A stretch of DNA of 64,000 nucleotides from Ligilactobacillus salivarius DSM 20555 = ATCC 11741 (GCF_001435955.1 NZ_AYYT01000002.1:62001-126000), one strand, 5' to 3'; shown: positions 8,060 through 17,864, numbered from the stretch's first letter. Program-made: numbers and translations. Notes: generated from the sequence alone by a model not told the origin.

Positions 8060-10420
8060 TTACTTGAAATATACCACAGTTGCCCCATTGCCACCATTAT
8101 TAGGACTTGCAAACTCAAAATTCTTAACTGCTTTATTTTGTTTGAGATAGTTAATGATACCTGTTCTCAACGCACCTGTCCCTTTACCATGAATAATAGT
8201 AACAGAGTTATAACCTGCTAAAACGGCAGCATCAATGTACCTATCAACTTTTACCATCGCATTTTCATAACGTTCACCACGTAAATCTAAAGTTGGTGAA
8301 ACATGACTAGAACTAGATGATTTCAATACTGCCCCTGCTCGTTTAGGTTGAGTATCTTTAACCTTAATTTTTTCAAGGTCGCTTTCATCGATTTTCATCT
8401 TCAAAATACCCAATTGTACTTCCCAAGCATGGTTTCCTGCTTTACGCAACAGAACACCTCTTTGACCATATGAATTAACCATAACATCATCGTTAGGATG
8501 TAATTCTTGTTGTTGCTTAGCCTTACGTAACACTTTATTCTTCTTCAAATTAGTTTCTTGATGTAAAGCATTAACTCGCCCTTGAGCATCTATTAGACTG
8601 CCTTCTTCTATGTTAGAAGCAGCTGACATTTTCATCTTTCTAAGTTCAGAAATCAATTCGTCAGATTTTTTCTTAGTTTCTTCAACAATTTGATTAGCTC
8701 TTTCCTTAGCTTGTTCTAACATATTTTCTTTTTGACGTTCAAATTGATGGAAGTTAGTTTCTAAATCATGGTGCAATTCTTCAGCCTCACGCAAATATTT
8801 TCGATACATAATCTCTTTTTCTTCGGCATCATGTCTTTTAGCAACTAAATCTGAAATCATCTCATTTAGATCTTGACTATCTTGTGAAGTAAGTTGTCTA
8901 GCAGCCATAACAATCATTTTATCTAGTCCCAGTCTTTGAGAAATGTCAAAAGCATTACTACGACCTGGAATTCCAATTAATAAGCGATATGTTGGCTGTA
9001 ATGTATTAGCATCAAATTCCATACTTGCATTAATAGTATTAGGTCTTTCAAAACCATAAGCCTTAAGCTCTGGATAGTGAGTTGTCGCAACTACATAACT
9101 TCCTTTAGCACCCACAGCATCTAAAATACTGATAGCCAAAGCTGCACCTTCTTGAGGGTCTGTTCCTGCACCTAATTCATCAAATAACACTAATGATTTT
9201 TCATCTATACCTTTCAATATTTCTACAATATTAGTCATATGTGAAGAAAATGTACTCAAGCTTTGTTCTATTGACTGTTCATCACCAATATCAGCAAATA
9301 TATCGTCAAATATTCCAATTCTACTTTCTTCAAAAGCAGGTATATATAGCCCAGATTGCCCCATCAACTGTACCAACCCTAACGTTTTTAAGGTGATTGT
9401 CTTACCACCTGTATTAGGTCCTGTTATTACAATTGCCTGATAGTCCTTACCAATCATAATGTCATTTTTTACAGCTTTTTTCATATCTAGCAATGGATGC
9501 CAAACCTGTCTTAAATAAACATCATTTTCCTTCGACAAGATTGGTTCTGTTGCCTTAATACTATGTGCATACTTAGCTTTAGCATTAATAAAGTCCAACA
9601 TTCCCAAAATTTTGGCATTATTGTTTAGTTCATGTGTATAAGGTGCTAACTCCTTAGACAATTCTTCCAAGATTCTATTTATCTCTTCACGTTCTGCAAC
9701 CTGTTGCTGCCTTAAACGATTATTCAATTCAACAATCACTGCAGGTTCAACAAATAATGTTTGCCCTGAAGAACTTTGATCGTGTACAATACCGCCAAAC
9801 TTGCTACGATATTCTTGTTTAACTGGTAAAACATATCTTTCATTACGAATTGTGACCACTGCATTACTCAAATACTTAGAATTAGTTCCTCTAGTATATG
9901 CATTTAAACGTTCACGTATAGTTTCCTCAGTTACTGAAATTTGTTGTCTAATACTCTTTAACAATGTAGATGCATCATCAGTTACATGTCCATCATTTTC
10001 AATTGAAACTAATAATTTTTTACTAATTTCTGGTAGACTTTCCAATTTAGCTACATCATCAAATAACACTTCTAACTTGATTTTATTATCTGCTAAATCT
10101 TTAAAAAAGCGATTAACTTCATTTGTAGCTCTCAAAACTCGTCCAATAGCAGCTAATTCTTTACTATTGAGAGTCCCACCTATATCTAATCTTTTCAAAA
10201 AACTTTTAATGGAAATAAGATTTGGAACAGGTATACCACCCTTAATTCGTAAAATGTCAGCTCCATCTTTAGTCTGTGCTAGTGAATTGGAAATTTCATC
10301 ATAGTCAGATGATGGTTCCAACTTGTCAATCAATCTCTTTCCCATTGAAGTTGTAGTAAAAGCATATAAATTTTGCTTAACTTTATCATATTCTAAAGTT
10401 TTTAATACCTTTTTGTTCAT
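8060..10420 (-). CDS. mutS2: MutS2 (endonuclease/ribosome-rescue ATPase)
   Basis: A 786-residue MutS2. The MutS-like ATPase has its Walker A motif GPNTGGKT at 334-341, followed by the DELGAGTDPQEGAAL signature. A long coiled-coil/KOW linker follows, and a C-terminal Smr nuclease domain begins near residue 710 with LDLRGERYENA and contains HGKGTGALR. Unlike MutS it has no mismatch-recognition N-terminal domain. In Bacillus the family is linked to ribosome-collision rescue and in other bacteria to suppression of recombination; which applies here is not decidable from sequence. The ribosome site AGAGGTG lies before the ATG. It sits in the conserved zapA-cvpA-mutS2-trxA order, 16 bases after cvpA. 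Confidence 0.96.
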   Translation of the reverse strand: MNKKVLKTLEYDKVKQNLYAFTTTSMGKRLIDKLEPSSDYDEISNSLAQTKDGADILRIKGGIPVPNLISIKSFLKRLDIGGTLNSKELAAIGRVLRATNEVNRFFKDLADNKIKLEVLFDDVAKLESLPEISKKLLVSIENDGHVTDDASTLLKSIRQQISVTEETIRERLNAYTRGTNSKYLSNAVVTIRNERYVLPVKQEYRSKFGGIVHDQSSSGQTLFVEPAVIVELNNRLRQQQVAEREEINRILEELSKELAPYTHELNNNAKILGMLDFINAKAKYAHSIKATEPILSKENDVYLRQVWHPLLDMKKAVKNDIMIGKDYQAIVITGPNTGGKTITLKTLGLVQLMGQSGLYIPAFEESRIGIFDDIFADIGDEQSIEQSLSTFSSHMTNIVEILKGIDEKSLVLFDELGAGTDPQEGAALAISILDAVGAKGSYVVATTHYPELKAYGFERPNTINASMEFDANTLQPTYRLLIGIPGRSNAFDISQRLGLDKMIVMAARQLTSQDSQDLNEMISDLVAKRHDAEEKEIMYRKYLREAEELHHDLETNFHQFERQKENMLEQAKERANQIVEETKKKSDELISELRKMKMSAASNIEEGSLIDAQGRVNALHQETNLKKNKVLRKAKQQQELHPNDDVMVNSYGQRGVLLRKAGNHAWEVQLGILKMKIDESDLEKIKVKDTQPKRAGAVLKSSSSSHVSPTLDLRGERYENAMVKVDRYIDAAVLAGYNSVTIIHGKGTGALRTGIINYLKQNKAVKNFEFASPNNGGNGATVVYFK

Positions 10421-10436
10421 AATACACCTCTTTTAA

Positions 10437-10931
10437 CTACATACTTACTATTTGATTCATAACATTAGGAGTATTGTCTAAAATATAGACTGCTACTCTT
10501 GATTCTTCTACAGTTTGCTTAACTTCCTGACTAGGCCAATTAGATAGTAATATTAATCCAAAAAAGATTACAACATACATCATTATAGTGGTTAAAATTC
10601 CACCCAATAACGCATTAAATTGTGAAATTACAGGTAATTTTGTAAAACTCTTAGAAACATTTGCTAAAATTCTAACAATAACTCCACCTATAATTCCAAT
10701 AATCCAAAATGAAAGAATTTTATAAAAGGTCGTTGCTAATAATCCAGATCCATCATTAATATTACTGAATAAACCTGCAATTATATTACCAAGTGGCGAT
10801 GCTAAAAATAAAGATAGGATAAATACAATGATGTAACCTAGCAAACTAACAAGTGATCCCAAAAGGCCCCTTCTTATGCCATATCTAAATGCACATATCA
10901 ACAAAATTATAATTATTAATGATAGTATCAT
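10437..10931 (-). CDS. CvpA family membrane protein
   Basis: A 164-residue membrane protein of the CvpA/colicin-V-production family with about four hydrophobic helices (roughly residues 1-20, 25-48, 65-90 and 103-130) and a short polar C-terminus. The motif RYGIRRGLLGSLVSL near the N-terminus is typical of the family. The molecular function is uncertain. It starts 12 bases after zapA and precedes mutS2, an order conserved in Firmicutes, where an association with envelope or division functions is inferred from neighbours only. Confidence 0.85.
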   Translation of the reverse strand: MILSLIIIILLICAFRYGIRRGLLGSLVSLLGYIIVFILSLFLASPLGNIIAGLFSNINDGSGLLATTFYKILSFWIIGIIGGVIVRILANVSKSFTKLPVISQFNALLGGILTTIMMYVVIFFGLILLSNWPSQEVKQTVEESRVAVYILDNTPNVMNQIVSM

Positions 10932-10943
10932 CTTTGCACCGTA

Positions 10944-11177
10944 CTATTTTTCCGTATATTTGTCTAGTTCTTCTTGTAGCTCTAATTGTTCAGAAAATGC
11001 ATTAATTGCTAATAAAGTCATTGCTTTTTCATCACTTATATCTGGGATTTGTTCCTTAATTTTCTCCAATTTTTCATTAGCAAGTTGAACAACTGCATTC
11101 ATTCTTTCCTGACTACCCTCACCGATGATAATATATTCCTTACCACCAATTTCTATTTTAAATCTCTTTTTTCCCAA
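10944..11177 (-). CDS. zapA: Cell division protein ZapA
   Basis: A 77-residue ZapA, a small protein that bundles FtsZ filaments at the division site. The N-terminal beta region KKRFKIEIGGKEYIIIG and the following coiled coil (residues about 25-77, ending LEEQ-like heptads) fit the family in length and layout. The start is a TTG at 11177 with only a weak GAG upstream, so the exact start is uncertain. A terminator separates it from the ireB-ruvX-yrzB genes upstream; it leads the cvpA-mutS2 group. Confidence 0.85.
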   Translation of the reverse strand: MGKKRFKIEIGGKEYIIIGEGSQERMNAVVQLANEKLEKIKEQIPDISDEKAMTLLAINAFSEQLELQEELDKYTEK

Positions 11178-11210
11178 AATTACACTCAGCTCTCTAAATT
11201 AATTTTAAAT

Positions 11211-11271
11211 AAAAACAAAGCCGACGTACACATATCAGCTTGTTAGCTATCCATTTGTGTAACCGACTTTG
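11211..11271 (-). terminator. Terminator after ireB-ruvX-yrzB
   Basis: Minus strand: CAAAGTCGG at the start of the hairpin pairs with the later TCGGCTTTG region through one G-T pair, extended by TTACACA/TGTGTA, then a T-run at 11215-11211. Confidence 0.7.
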
Positions 11272-11279
11272 CACCAGCA

Positions 11280-11576
11280 TTATCTCATATTTTCATCGTT
11301 CAAGAACGTATCTAGGACACCTTCTACCATTTCCCATTCTTCATCACTTTCAATATCAAACAATTCATAATCCTGGCTATCATCATTTTCATCTGGATTG
11401 AATGCGAATGCCAACACATCTACTTGTTCTTCAGGTTCAGAACCTGCTGGAATCAATAAAATATATGATTTGTCATAGTCATCTGAATGGAAATTGAACA
11501 ATTCTTGGTATAAAGTTTCATTTCCTTGTTCGTCAACTAATGTAATTAAGTTTTCATCTTGATTCTGTTTTGCCAT
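11280..11576 (-). CDS. yrzB: DUF1292 protein YrzB
   Basis: A 98-residue, very acidic protein of the UPF0473/DUF1292 family. It contains the conserved LVDEQGNETLYQELFNFHSD start and a run of D/E-rich segments ending EEWEMVEGVLDTFL. Function unknown. The second of two nearby ATGs (11576) is chosen because AAGGAG then has a normal nine-base spacing; the first ATG is only one base from it. It is the third gene of the conserved ireB-ruvX-yrzB set and is followed by a terminator. Confidence 0.9.
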   Translation of the reverse strand: MAKQNQDENLITLVDEQGNETLYQELFNFHSDDYDKSYILLIPAGSEPEEQVDVLAFAFNPDENDDSQDYELFDIESDEEWEMVEGVLDTFLNDENMR

Positions 11577-11587
11577 TGTCATACTCC

Positions 11588-12031
11588 TTAGTTAAGTTCT
11601 TTTAATAATTTTCCTCTAGCATCTAGATAATTTTGTAAAATTAAGCTAGCAGCCAATTTATCAATAACTTTTTTACGCTTTTTTCTTGAAGCATCAGCTT
11701 GTTCAACTAACATTCTTTCTGCTTCAACGGTTGTTAGACGCTCATCAATAAAATCTATTGGTAAATTGAATTTTTCTTTTAGCAGTTCACCATATGCTTT
11801 AGCTGCTTCTACTCTTGGACCAGAAGTATTATTCATATTCTTAGGCAATCCTAATACAAAACCTACAACTTCATTTTCTTTAACTAATTCAGCTATCCTA
11901 TCTAGCCCAAATTCTTGTTCATCTTCATTAATCTGAACAATTTCTACACCTTGTGCAGTCCAACCTAGCATATCACTAACAGCTACACCAACAGTTCTAG
12001 ATCCTACATCTAACCCCATTAATCTGCCCAC
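11588..12031 (-). CDS. ruvX: Holliday junction resolvase-like RuvX/YqgF
   Basis: A 147-residue YqgF/RuvX RNase H-fold nuclease. The N-terminal [15 protein letters not shown] holds the first catalytic aspartate, [17 protein letters not shown] is the central motif, and [12 protein letters not shown] and [15 protein letters not shown] complete the active site. Family members act in 16S rRNA maturation and have been proposed as Holliday junction resolvases; RNA processing is the better supported role. The start is GTG at 12031, overlapping the ireB stop (TAGTG), with AAGGGGG seven bases upstream. Confidence 0.94.
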   Translation of the reverse strand: MGRLMGLDVGSRTVGVAVSDMLGWTAQGVEIVQINEDEQEFGLDRIAELVKENEVVGFVLGLPKNMNNTSGPRVEAAKAYGELLKEKFNLPIDFIDERLTTVEAERMLVEQADASRKKRKKVIDKLAASLILQNYLDARGKLLKELN

Positions 12032-12291
12032 TATTTTTCCCCCTTATCTAAGTAAGCTCGTACTAACTCTTCGATGATTTCATCACGTTCATGTTTTCTG
12101 ATTAAATTACGAGCATCATTCAAACGAGGAATATATGCAGGGTCTCCTGACAATAAATAACCAACTATTTGATTAATAGGATTATAACCCTTTTCTTCCA
12201 AAGAATTATAAACCGTTTCTAAAGTCTGATGAACATCCTTTTTTTCATTCTGTCCAAAGTCAAAATACATTGTTTTATCTAATGCACTCAT
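12031..12291 (-). CDS. ireB: IreB family regulatory protein (UPF0297/YrzL)
   Basis: An 86-residue protein of the IreB/YrzL family. In Enterococcus IreB is a substrate of the Ser/Thr kinase IreK and affects cephalosporin resistance. Typical sequence: [19 protein letters not shown], with threonine and tyrosine near the N-terminus, then [19 protein letters not shown]. The ATG at 12291 is chosen because GGAGGTG lies seven bases upstream; an in-frame ATG five codons earlier overlaps that ribosome site. It is first in ireB-ruvX-yrzB and is coupled to ruvX by a one-base overlap. No kinase is in this window. Confidence 0.92.
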   Translation of the reverse strand: MSALDKTMYFDFGQNEKKDVHQTLETVYNSLEEKGYNPINQIVGYLLSGDPAYIPRLNDARNLIRKHERDEIIEELVRAYLDKGEK

Positions 12292-12406
12292 CGAGAACAC
12301 CTCCATACACTACATTACTCTAATATCTATTGTACTAAAATGGATCACAACAAACAATTAAAAAAATTGTATTAGAAAAAATATTACTTAAAATTAATAC
12401 AATAAT

Positions 12407-12448
12407 AAAAAATGATATTGCTAAGAACTATCATTCCTATCAATATCA
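12407..12448 (-). terminator. Terminator of alaS
   Basis: The stem is TGATATTG (12413-12420) with CAATATCA (12441-12448), with a T-run on the minus strand after it, just past the alaS stop codon. Confidence 0.75.
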
Positions 12449-12458
12449 CTCTTTAATC

Positions 12459-15101
12459 TTATTTATTCAACCAATCTTCAGCAGCTTTCAATGCTTCTTG
12501 AATTCCTTCTGGTTTCTTACCACCAGCTTGTGCCAAGTCAGGACGGCCACCACCGCCACCACCTACTTTAGGTGCGATTGCTTTAATTAAATCTCCGGCT
12601 TTATAACCTTCCTTAACTGCATCGCCACTAATAGCTGTAATTAAGTTAACCTTACCATCTGCAGTTGCAGTAGCAAGTACAAGTACATCTGAAAGTTGCT
12701 TTTCTTTCCATTGATCTGCAAGCTGTCTTAATTGACTCATACCTGAAACGTTAACCTGACCAGCAATCAAAGTCTTGCCGTTGATTTCTTTAACATTCTT
12801 AAAGATATCTCCTGCTTGTTGACTTGCAAACTTATCTTCTAAAGCTTGTTTTTGTTGTTCAAGTAATTTGACTTGTTCTTGTAATTGTTCAATCTTACGT
12901 GGAACTTCTTTAATTTGTACTATCTTCAATTCATCAGCACTTTGACGTAATAATTGATTTCTTTCTTCTAAGAATTCAAATGCTTCTTCTGAAGTAACAG
13001 CTTCAATACGTCTTACTCCAGCACCAACACCTGATTCAGAAACAATCTTGAATAAACCAATTTCGTTAGTATTAGCGACATGAGTACCACCACAGAATTC
13101 CATGGAGTAATCGCCAACTTTAACAACACGAACTGTGTCACCATACTTATCGCCAAACAAGGCAATAGCACCCATTTTTTCAGCTGATTCCTTATCTGTA
13201 ACAACTGTTTCAACTTGAATATTTTCCCAAATCTTAGCATTCACGATATCTTCAATCTTCTTCAAATCTTCTGCAGTTACAGATCCTAGATTTGTGAAGT
13301 CAAAACGTAAATATGTTGGTTCAACTAATGATCCTGCTTGATGAGTATGTGAACCTAAAACATCTCTCAATGCTTGGTCTAATAAGTGAGTTGCAGTATG
13401 ATTCTTCTTCACTTTATTATGGAAAGCAACATCTACTTCTAGAGAATATGTATTTTCTCTAGTCATTTCCTTAAGTACGTGGATTGTATGCATATTTTGT
13501 CCATTTGGAGCATGTTGTACATCTTCAACTTCAGCAACAACTTCGCCAGCTTGGTTCTTGATAACACCCTTGTCAGCTACTTGTCCACCCATTTCAGCAT
13601 AGAATGGTGTTTTATCAAAGATAACTTGTGCTCTAGAATCAGCTGGAACTGTATCAACTAATTCATTGTCAATGATGATATCTTTTAATACACCATTAGC
13701 TTTCAATTCATGGTAACCTACATATTCACTTGGAGTTGTAATATCAGTTAATAAACCATTTTGAACCCCCATAGACTTAGCATCTGAACGAGCTGCTCTT
13801 GCACGTGCCTTTTGTTGTTCCATTTCTTCATTGAAACCTTCTTCATCAACATCAAGGCCTTCATCATTAGCATATTCTTTTGTCAATTCTAATGGGAATC
13901 CATATGTATCATATAACTTAAATACAGGTTTTCCTGGTAATTCTTTACCACCATTTTCTTTAGTTTCAGCAATTAAGCTATCTAATAATTGCATACCTTC
14001 TTTCAAAGTATCGTTGAATCTATCTTCTTCCATCTTAATAACTTTTTCGATAAATTCAGCTTGTTCTAATACTTCTGGATATGCAGATTCCATAATTTTT
14101 CCAACAACTGGAACCAACTTATAAAGGAATGCTTCATCAATTCCAAGCTTTTGACCATGCATAACTGCACGTCTGATAAGACGACGAATAACATATCCTC
14201 GACCTTCATTTGAAGGCAAAGCACCGTCACCAATAGCGAATGTAACTGCACGTGCATGATCTGCAATAACTTTAAAGGAAACATCTGCTTCTGCATTTTC
14301 ACCATACTTCTTACCTGCACTTAATTCAGCAGTTTTTTCAATAATTGGTAAGAATAAGTCTGTTTCAAAGTTTGTTCGTGCATGTTGGAATACAGATACT
14401 ACACGTTCTAATCCCATACCCGTATCAATGTTTTTATGTGGCAATGGTTCATATGTTCCGTCTGGCTTATGATTGAATTCAGAAAATACAATATTCCAGA
14501 TTTCTAAATAACGTTCATTTTCTCCACCAGGATAACTTTCAGGATCATCTTCTGGTAAATTATTCATTTCTTGACCACGATCAAAGAATATTTCTGAGTC
14601 CGGACCAGATGGACCTTCACCAATATCCCAGAAGTTATCTTCAGCTTCATAAATGTGGCTAGGATCTACCCCTACTTCTTCCCAATACTTCTTAGCATCT
14701 TTATCTTCAGGATAAACTGTGATGTACAATTTTTCCTTATCCATATCGAACCATTCAGGACTTGTTAGTAATTCCCATGCCCATGTAATAGCTTCTTTCT
14801 TGAAGTAATCACCAACAGAAAAGTTTCCTAACATTTCAAATAAAGTATGGTGACGAGCTGTATGACCTACATTTTCAATATCATTAGTTCTAATAGACTT
14901 TTGTGAACTAGTGATACGATGGTTCTTTGGAACAACTGAACCGTCAAAATATTTTTTCATTGTAGCAACACCGGAGTTAATCCACAATAAAGTTGGATCA
15001 TCGTGTGGAATAAGTGGTGCACTCTTCATTACATCGTGTCCCTTACTCTTGAAAAAGTCTAAATACATTTGACGTATTTGAGCACTTGATAATTCTTTCA
15101 T
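12459..15101 (-). CDS. alaS: Alanyl-tRNA synthetase
   Basis: An 880-residue AlaRS that charges tRNA-Ala. The class II catalytic core opens the protein (MKELSSAQIRQMYLDFF, then HTARHHTLFEMLGNFS). The editing domain has HTATHLLDQAL and CGGTHVANT zinc-site motifs. The C-terminal DHHA1/C-Ala part contains coiled coil and the GGGGGGRPDLAQAGG segment. The start at 15101 is certain: it gives the canonical N-terminus and has AGAAAGGAA upstream. The reading frame stays open further upstream to 15212 only because it runs through the T-box leader. Expression is controlled by that T-box, so it should rise when uncharged tRNA-Ala accumulates. Confidence 0.98.
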   Translation of the reverse strand: MKELSSAQIRQMYLDFFKSKGHDVMKSAPLIPHDDPTLLWINSGVATMKKYFDGSVVPKNHRITSSQKSIRTNDIENVGHTARHHTLFEMLGNFSVGDYFKKEAITWAWELLTSPEWFDMDKEKLYITVYPEDKDAKKYWEEVGVDPSHIYEAEDNFWDIGEGPSGPDSEIFFDRGQEMNNLPEDDPESYPGGENERYLEIWNIVFSEFNHKPDGTYEPLPHKNIDTGMGLERVVSVFQHARTNFETDLFLPIIEKTAELSAGKKYGENAEADVSFKVIADHARAVTFAIGDGALPSNEGRGYVIRRLIRRAVMHGQKLGIDEAFLYKLVPVVGKIMESAYPEVLEQAEFIEKVIKMEEDRFNDTLKEGMQLLDSLIAETKENGGKELPGKPVFKLYDTYGFPLELTKEYANDEGLDVDEEGFNEEMEQQKARARAARSDAKSMGVQNGLLTDITTPSEYVGYHELKANGVLKDIIIDNELVDTVPADSRAQVIFDKTPFYAEMGGQVADKGVIKNQAGEVVAEVEDVQHAPNGQNMHTIHVLKEMTRENTYSLEVDVAFHNKVKKNHTATHLLDQALRDVLGSHTHQAGSLVEPTYLRFDFTNLGSVTAEDLKKIEDIVNAKIWENIQVETVVTDKESAEKMGAIALFGDKYGDTVRVVKVGDYSMEFCGGTHVANTNEIGLFKIVSESGVGAGVRRIEAVTSEEAFEFLEERNQLLRQSADELKIVQIKEVPRKIEQLQEQVKLLEQQKQALEDKFASQQAGDIFKNVKEINGKTLIAGQVNVSGMSQLRQLADQWKEKQLSDVLVLATATADGKVNLITAISGDAVKEGYKAGDLIKAIAPKVGGGGGGRPDLAQAGGKKPEGIQEALKAAEDWLNK

Positions 15102-15127
15102 TTTCAAATTCCTTTCTGTTTTAAAGC

Positions 15128-15332
15128 CCAAAAACAATAAAACATCGTTGCTAGTAAGGACGCAATTACTACGCGGTACCACCTTACTTGCAACGATGTC
15201 ATCGTTAACCACTTCATTAATAATATTCTTTTGTTATAAACATTTAGGTAGCACTGTCTAAGCCAACCTATAAGTCCTTCCAGCACCGAACTCTCTCTGT
15301 AATAGAGGTACTTAGCAGTATGTCCTAATTCA
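15128..15332 (-). promoter_or_regulatory. T-box leader (Ala specifier) upstream of alaS
   Basis: The roughly 205-base minus-strand leader has the T-box core AAGGTGGTACCGCG (15186-15172 region). A terminator pairs ACATCGTTGC...AGTAAGG (15199-15182) with CCTTACTAGCAACGATGT (15159-15142), followed by a T-rich tail. Stem I contains AGAGAGAG and GGTGCTGG elements, and GCT in AGTGCTACC (15252-15250) is the probable alanine specifier. Uncharged tRNA-Ala is expected to favour the antiterminator. Confidence 0.93.
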
Positions 15333-15338
15333 AGTCAA

Positions 15339-15367
15339 AGTATATGCGATAAACCGCTAGATGTCAA
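15339..15367 (-). promoter_or_regulatory. Promoter of the alaS T-box leader
   Basis: Minus-strand TTGACA (15367-15362), 17-base spacer, TATACT (15344-15339); a near-consensus sigma-A promoter with its start about seven bases downstream. Confidence 0.8.
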
Positions 15368-15406
15368 TAGAAAAGTATTTTTTCATACTATATACACATA
15401 TACTTT

Positions 15407-16729
15407 TTACTTCATTTTTCTTGCTTGACGACGTGCAATTCGACGCTTTTGTTGTTCATCACGTTTTATTGCTCGCTTAATTTTCTTTTTATAACCAGGT
15501 TTACGTTTTTTCTTTTCTTTCTTCACAAATCCACGTAATTTAGGATCCATTGATTCTTTACGTGTTTGGCGCTTTTCACGACGATTACGATCATATGAAT
15601 CAACTATTTCACCATTTTTAACTGCTTTCGGTACAAAATGAACTCCCATACTTTCAAGTTCATCAATTAATTTTTCTTCACTTGGTTCATAAAGTGTAAT
15701 TGCTGTACCTTTCATTCCATTACGTCCAGTTCTACCTACACGATGCACAAAGAATTCTAAATCTTCAGGGATGTCGTCATTGATAACATGTGAAACACCT
15801 TCAATATCAATTCCACGAGCCGCTAAATCTGTGGCTACCACAAATTGATAATCAAGATTTTGAATTTCACGCATAATTCGCTTACGTTGACGAGGTTGAA
15901 TACCACCATGAACTTTAGCTACTTTCAACCCTTGAGAACGAAGATAATTTGTTAACTCATCAGCTCGTTCTTTAGTATTTGCAAATACTAATGCTAAATA
16001 AGGTTCACCCATTGTTAGCAAGTCATAAATAAGCTTATTTCTGTCTCTACCTTTAGTTGAAACTAACCAATTATCAATTGTTGGACTAATTACATGTTTG
16101 TTAGCAACAACTTCAATAACTGGATTGTACATATATTTTCTTAAAAACGGACGTAATTTTTCTGGAATAGTAGCTGAAAAGACTAGCATTTGTAAGTCTT
16201 TAGGTAACGTCGATGCTATTGCATCTGTTTCTTTTAAAAATCCTAAATCCAATGTCATATCTGCTTCATCGACTACTAAATAGTGAGCATTATGGATATC
16301 AAGTGCATTTTCTCTTACCAAGTCCAATATACGTCCTGGTGTCCCAATTACTAATTGTGGTTGATGGGATTTCAGCTTCTCAATTTGTCTTTGCTTATCT
16401 GTTCCACCAACATAGTTTTGAATCCAAATATTTTCAGGAGAAAACTTTGCTAGCTGCTTTGCTGCTTCATAAATTTGGTATGCTAATTCCCTACTTGGTG
16501 TTGTAATCACTGCCTGAACTTCATCTTTTTGTGCATTAAGATTTTGAAAGATAGGTAATAAGAACGTATGAGTTTTCCCACTACCAGTTTGCGATTGTCC
16601 TACCACGCTCTTGCCCTTTAAAATAGTCGGAATTAAACGAGCTTGAACTTCAGTAGGTTCTTTAAAATTAATTTCGTCTAATGCTTGATAAATATACTCT
16701 TTAAAATTAAATTCTCTAAAATTTGCCAT
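15407..16729 (-). CDS. cshB: DEAD-box RNA helicase, CshB-like
   Basis: A 440-residue DEAD-box ATP-dependent RNA helicase. An F-x-E-Y Q-motif region opens it, motif I SQTGSGKT is at 46-53, TPSRELAYQ is motif Ia, DEAD is at 154-157, SAT at 185-187, and the HRVGRTGR motif VI lies in the second RecA domain. The last 80 or so residues are extremely rich in Lys and Arg, consistent with RNA binding. The CshB/YqfR assignment rests on the length, basic tail and the location next to nrnA. Roles in RNA unwinding and cold adaptation are family knowledge, not visible here. Confidence 0.88.
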   Translation of the reverse strand: MANFREFNFKEYIYQALDEINFKEPTEVQARLIPTILKGKSVVGQSQTGSGKTHTFLLPIFQNLNAQKDEVQAVITTPSRELAYQIYEAAKQLAKFSPENIWIQNYVGGTDKQRQIEKLKSHQPQLVIGTPGRILDLVRENALDIHNAHYLVVDEADMTLDLGFLKETDAIASTLPKDLQMLVFSATIPEKLRPFLRKYMYNPVIEVVANKHVISPTIDNWLVSTKGRDRNKLIYDLLTMGEPYLALVFANTKERADELTNYLRSQGLKVAKVHGGIQPRQRKRIMREIQNLDYQFVVATDLAARGIDIEGVSHVINDDIPEDLEFFVHRVGRTGRNGMKGTAITLYEPSEEKLIDELESMGVHFVPKAVKNGEIVDSYDRNRREKRQTRKESMDPKLRGFVKKEKKKRKPGYKKKIKRAIKRDEQQKRRIARRQARKMK

Positions 16730-16751
16730 TAAATTTCTTCACCTCGATTGA

Positions 16752-17726
16752 TTACCAGTCTGTCATGTCATGTTCTTCAGCAAATTTCTTTGCTAATCCG
16801 TCTAATTTTTCAATATAAGCTGGAATTTCGTTAGCATCATCTATTCTTGCACCACTTGCTAATGGATGACCGCCACCTTGATATTCTTTAGCTAATTCGT
16901 TGATCACAGGGCCCTTTGAGCGTATTCGTAAACGATATGTACCATCTTTTTGTTGTACAAATACTGTCCAACAAATTGTAGTATTAATTTTACCTAGAAG
17001 TGGTACTACCGCAGATGTTCCTGCATCGCCCAAATCAAATTCTTCAATCTTATCATGATTTAATATGATGTAAGCTGCATTATTCTTAGTAATTTTCATA
17101 TTTTCATATACATACGCAGATAAACGAGCTACGGGTAAAGTTATACTATCTAAACGACGATTTATCTTGCTAGTATCAATACCAGTTCTCATTAGAGAAG
17201 CTACTACTTCCATTGTATGTGCAGTTGTTGCGTCATACATAAACCTTCCAGTATCACTGGAAATACCAGCATATAGTTTTTCAGCAACCTCAGCAGTCAA
17301 TTCTAATTTTCCTTCTGAAGCTAGAATTAAATCATGGATAATTTCTGAGCAACTTGAAGCATTAGTATTAACTAAGCTTAAGTCACCATATTGGTCATCA
17401 TTAGGATGATGGTCAATCTTAATCAAAAAATCACCTTTATTATATCTATCATCATCCACTCTTGGTGTATTAGCTGTATCAGTAACAATTACTAAAGCAT
17501 TCTTGTAAGTTGCATCTGGTAAATCTTCATTTTCAACTGTAATCCAATTTAATCCAGGAATGTTTTTCCCTACTTGATATACCTTCTTTGCGGGAAAGCT
17601 TTGCATAATAGCTGTTGCCAATCCACCTTGTGATCCATAAGCATCTGGATCTGGATGTTGGTGGCGATGAATAATAATCGTATCATACTCTTCTATTTTT
17701 TGGATTATTTCTTTTTCTACTGTCAT
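16752..17726 (-). CDS. nrnA: DHH-family oligoribonuclease / pAp phosphatase (NrnA-like)
   Basis: A 324-residue DHH/DHHA1 phosphoesterase. NrnA degrades short RNA oligonucleotides and dephosphorylates pAp. The motifs are HPDPDAYGS at 24-32, VTDTANTPR around 81-89, DHH at 105-107, and the C-terminal GGGHPLASGA that binds substrate in DHHA1. Length and order are those of Bacillus NrnA. The GAGGAG ribosome site precedes the ATG. It lies 22 bases upstream of the helicase gene on the same strand, so the two are probably co-transcribed, linking RNA unwinding with final RNA turnover. Confidence 0.93.
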   Translation of the reverse strand: MTVEKEIIQKIEEYDTIIIHRHQHPDPDAYGSQGGLATAIMQSFPAKKVYQVGKNIPGLNWITVENEDLPDATYKNALVIVTDTANTPRVDDDRYNKGDFLIKIDHHPNDDQYGDLSLVNTNASSCSEIIHDLILASEGKLELTAEVAEKLYAGISSDTGRFMYDATTAHTMEVVASLMRTGIDTSKINRRLDSITLPVARLSAYVYENMKITKNNAAYIILNHDKIEEFDLGDAGTSAVVPLLGKINTTICWTVFVQQKDGTYRLRIRSKGPVINELAKEYQGGGHPLASGARIDDANEIPAYIEKLDGLAKKFAEEHDMTDW

Positions 17727-17804
17727 TTTAAGACTCCTCGTATTTCACTATTCTACCTTACTAAGTATACCGATTATTTACTATAATTACAAAATTATTC
17801 AATT

Positions 17805-17850
17805 TAAAAATCCTTGCATCAACAGCATCAGTACTGTCAAATACAAGGAT
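17805..17850 (-). terminator. Terminator after the 67-residue gene
   Basis: Minus strand: ATCCTTG...TTTGACAG pairs with CTGTTGATGCAAGGAT, then a T-run. It ends the small gene and separates it from nrnA. Confidence 0.75.
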
Positions 17851-17864
17851 ACTAACTTTCGATA

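Noticed and set aside
10876-11246. Plus-strand open frames across zapA and cvpA
   Set aside because: Low-complexity Ser/Asn-rich products antisense to conserved genes, no start signals.
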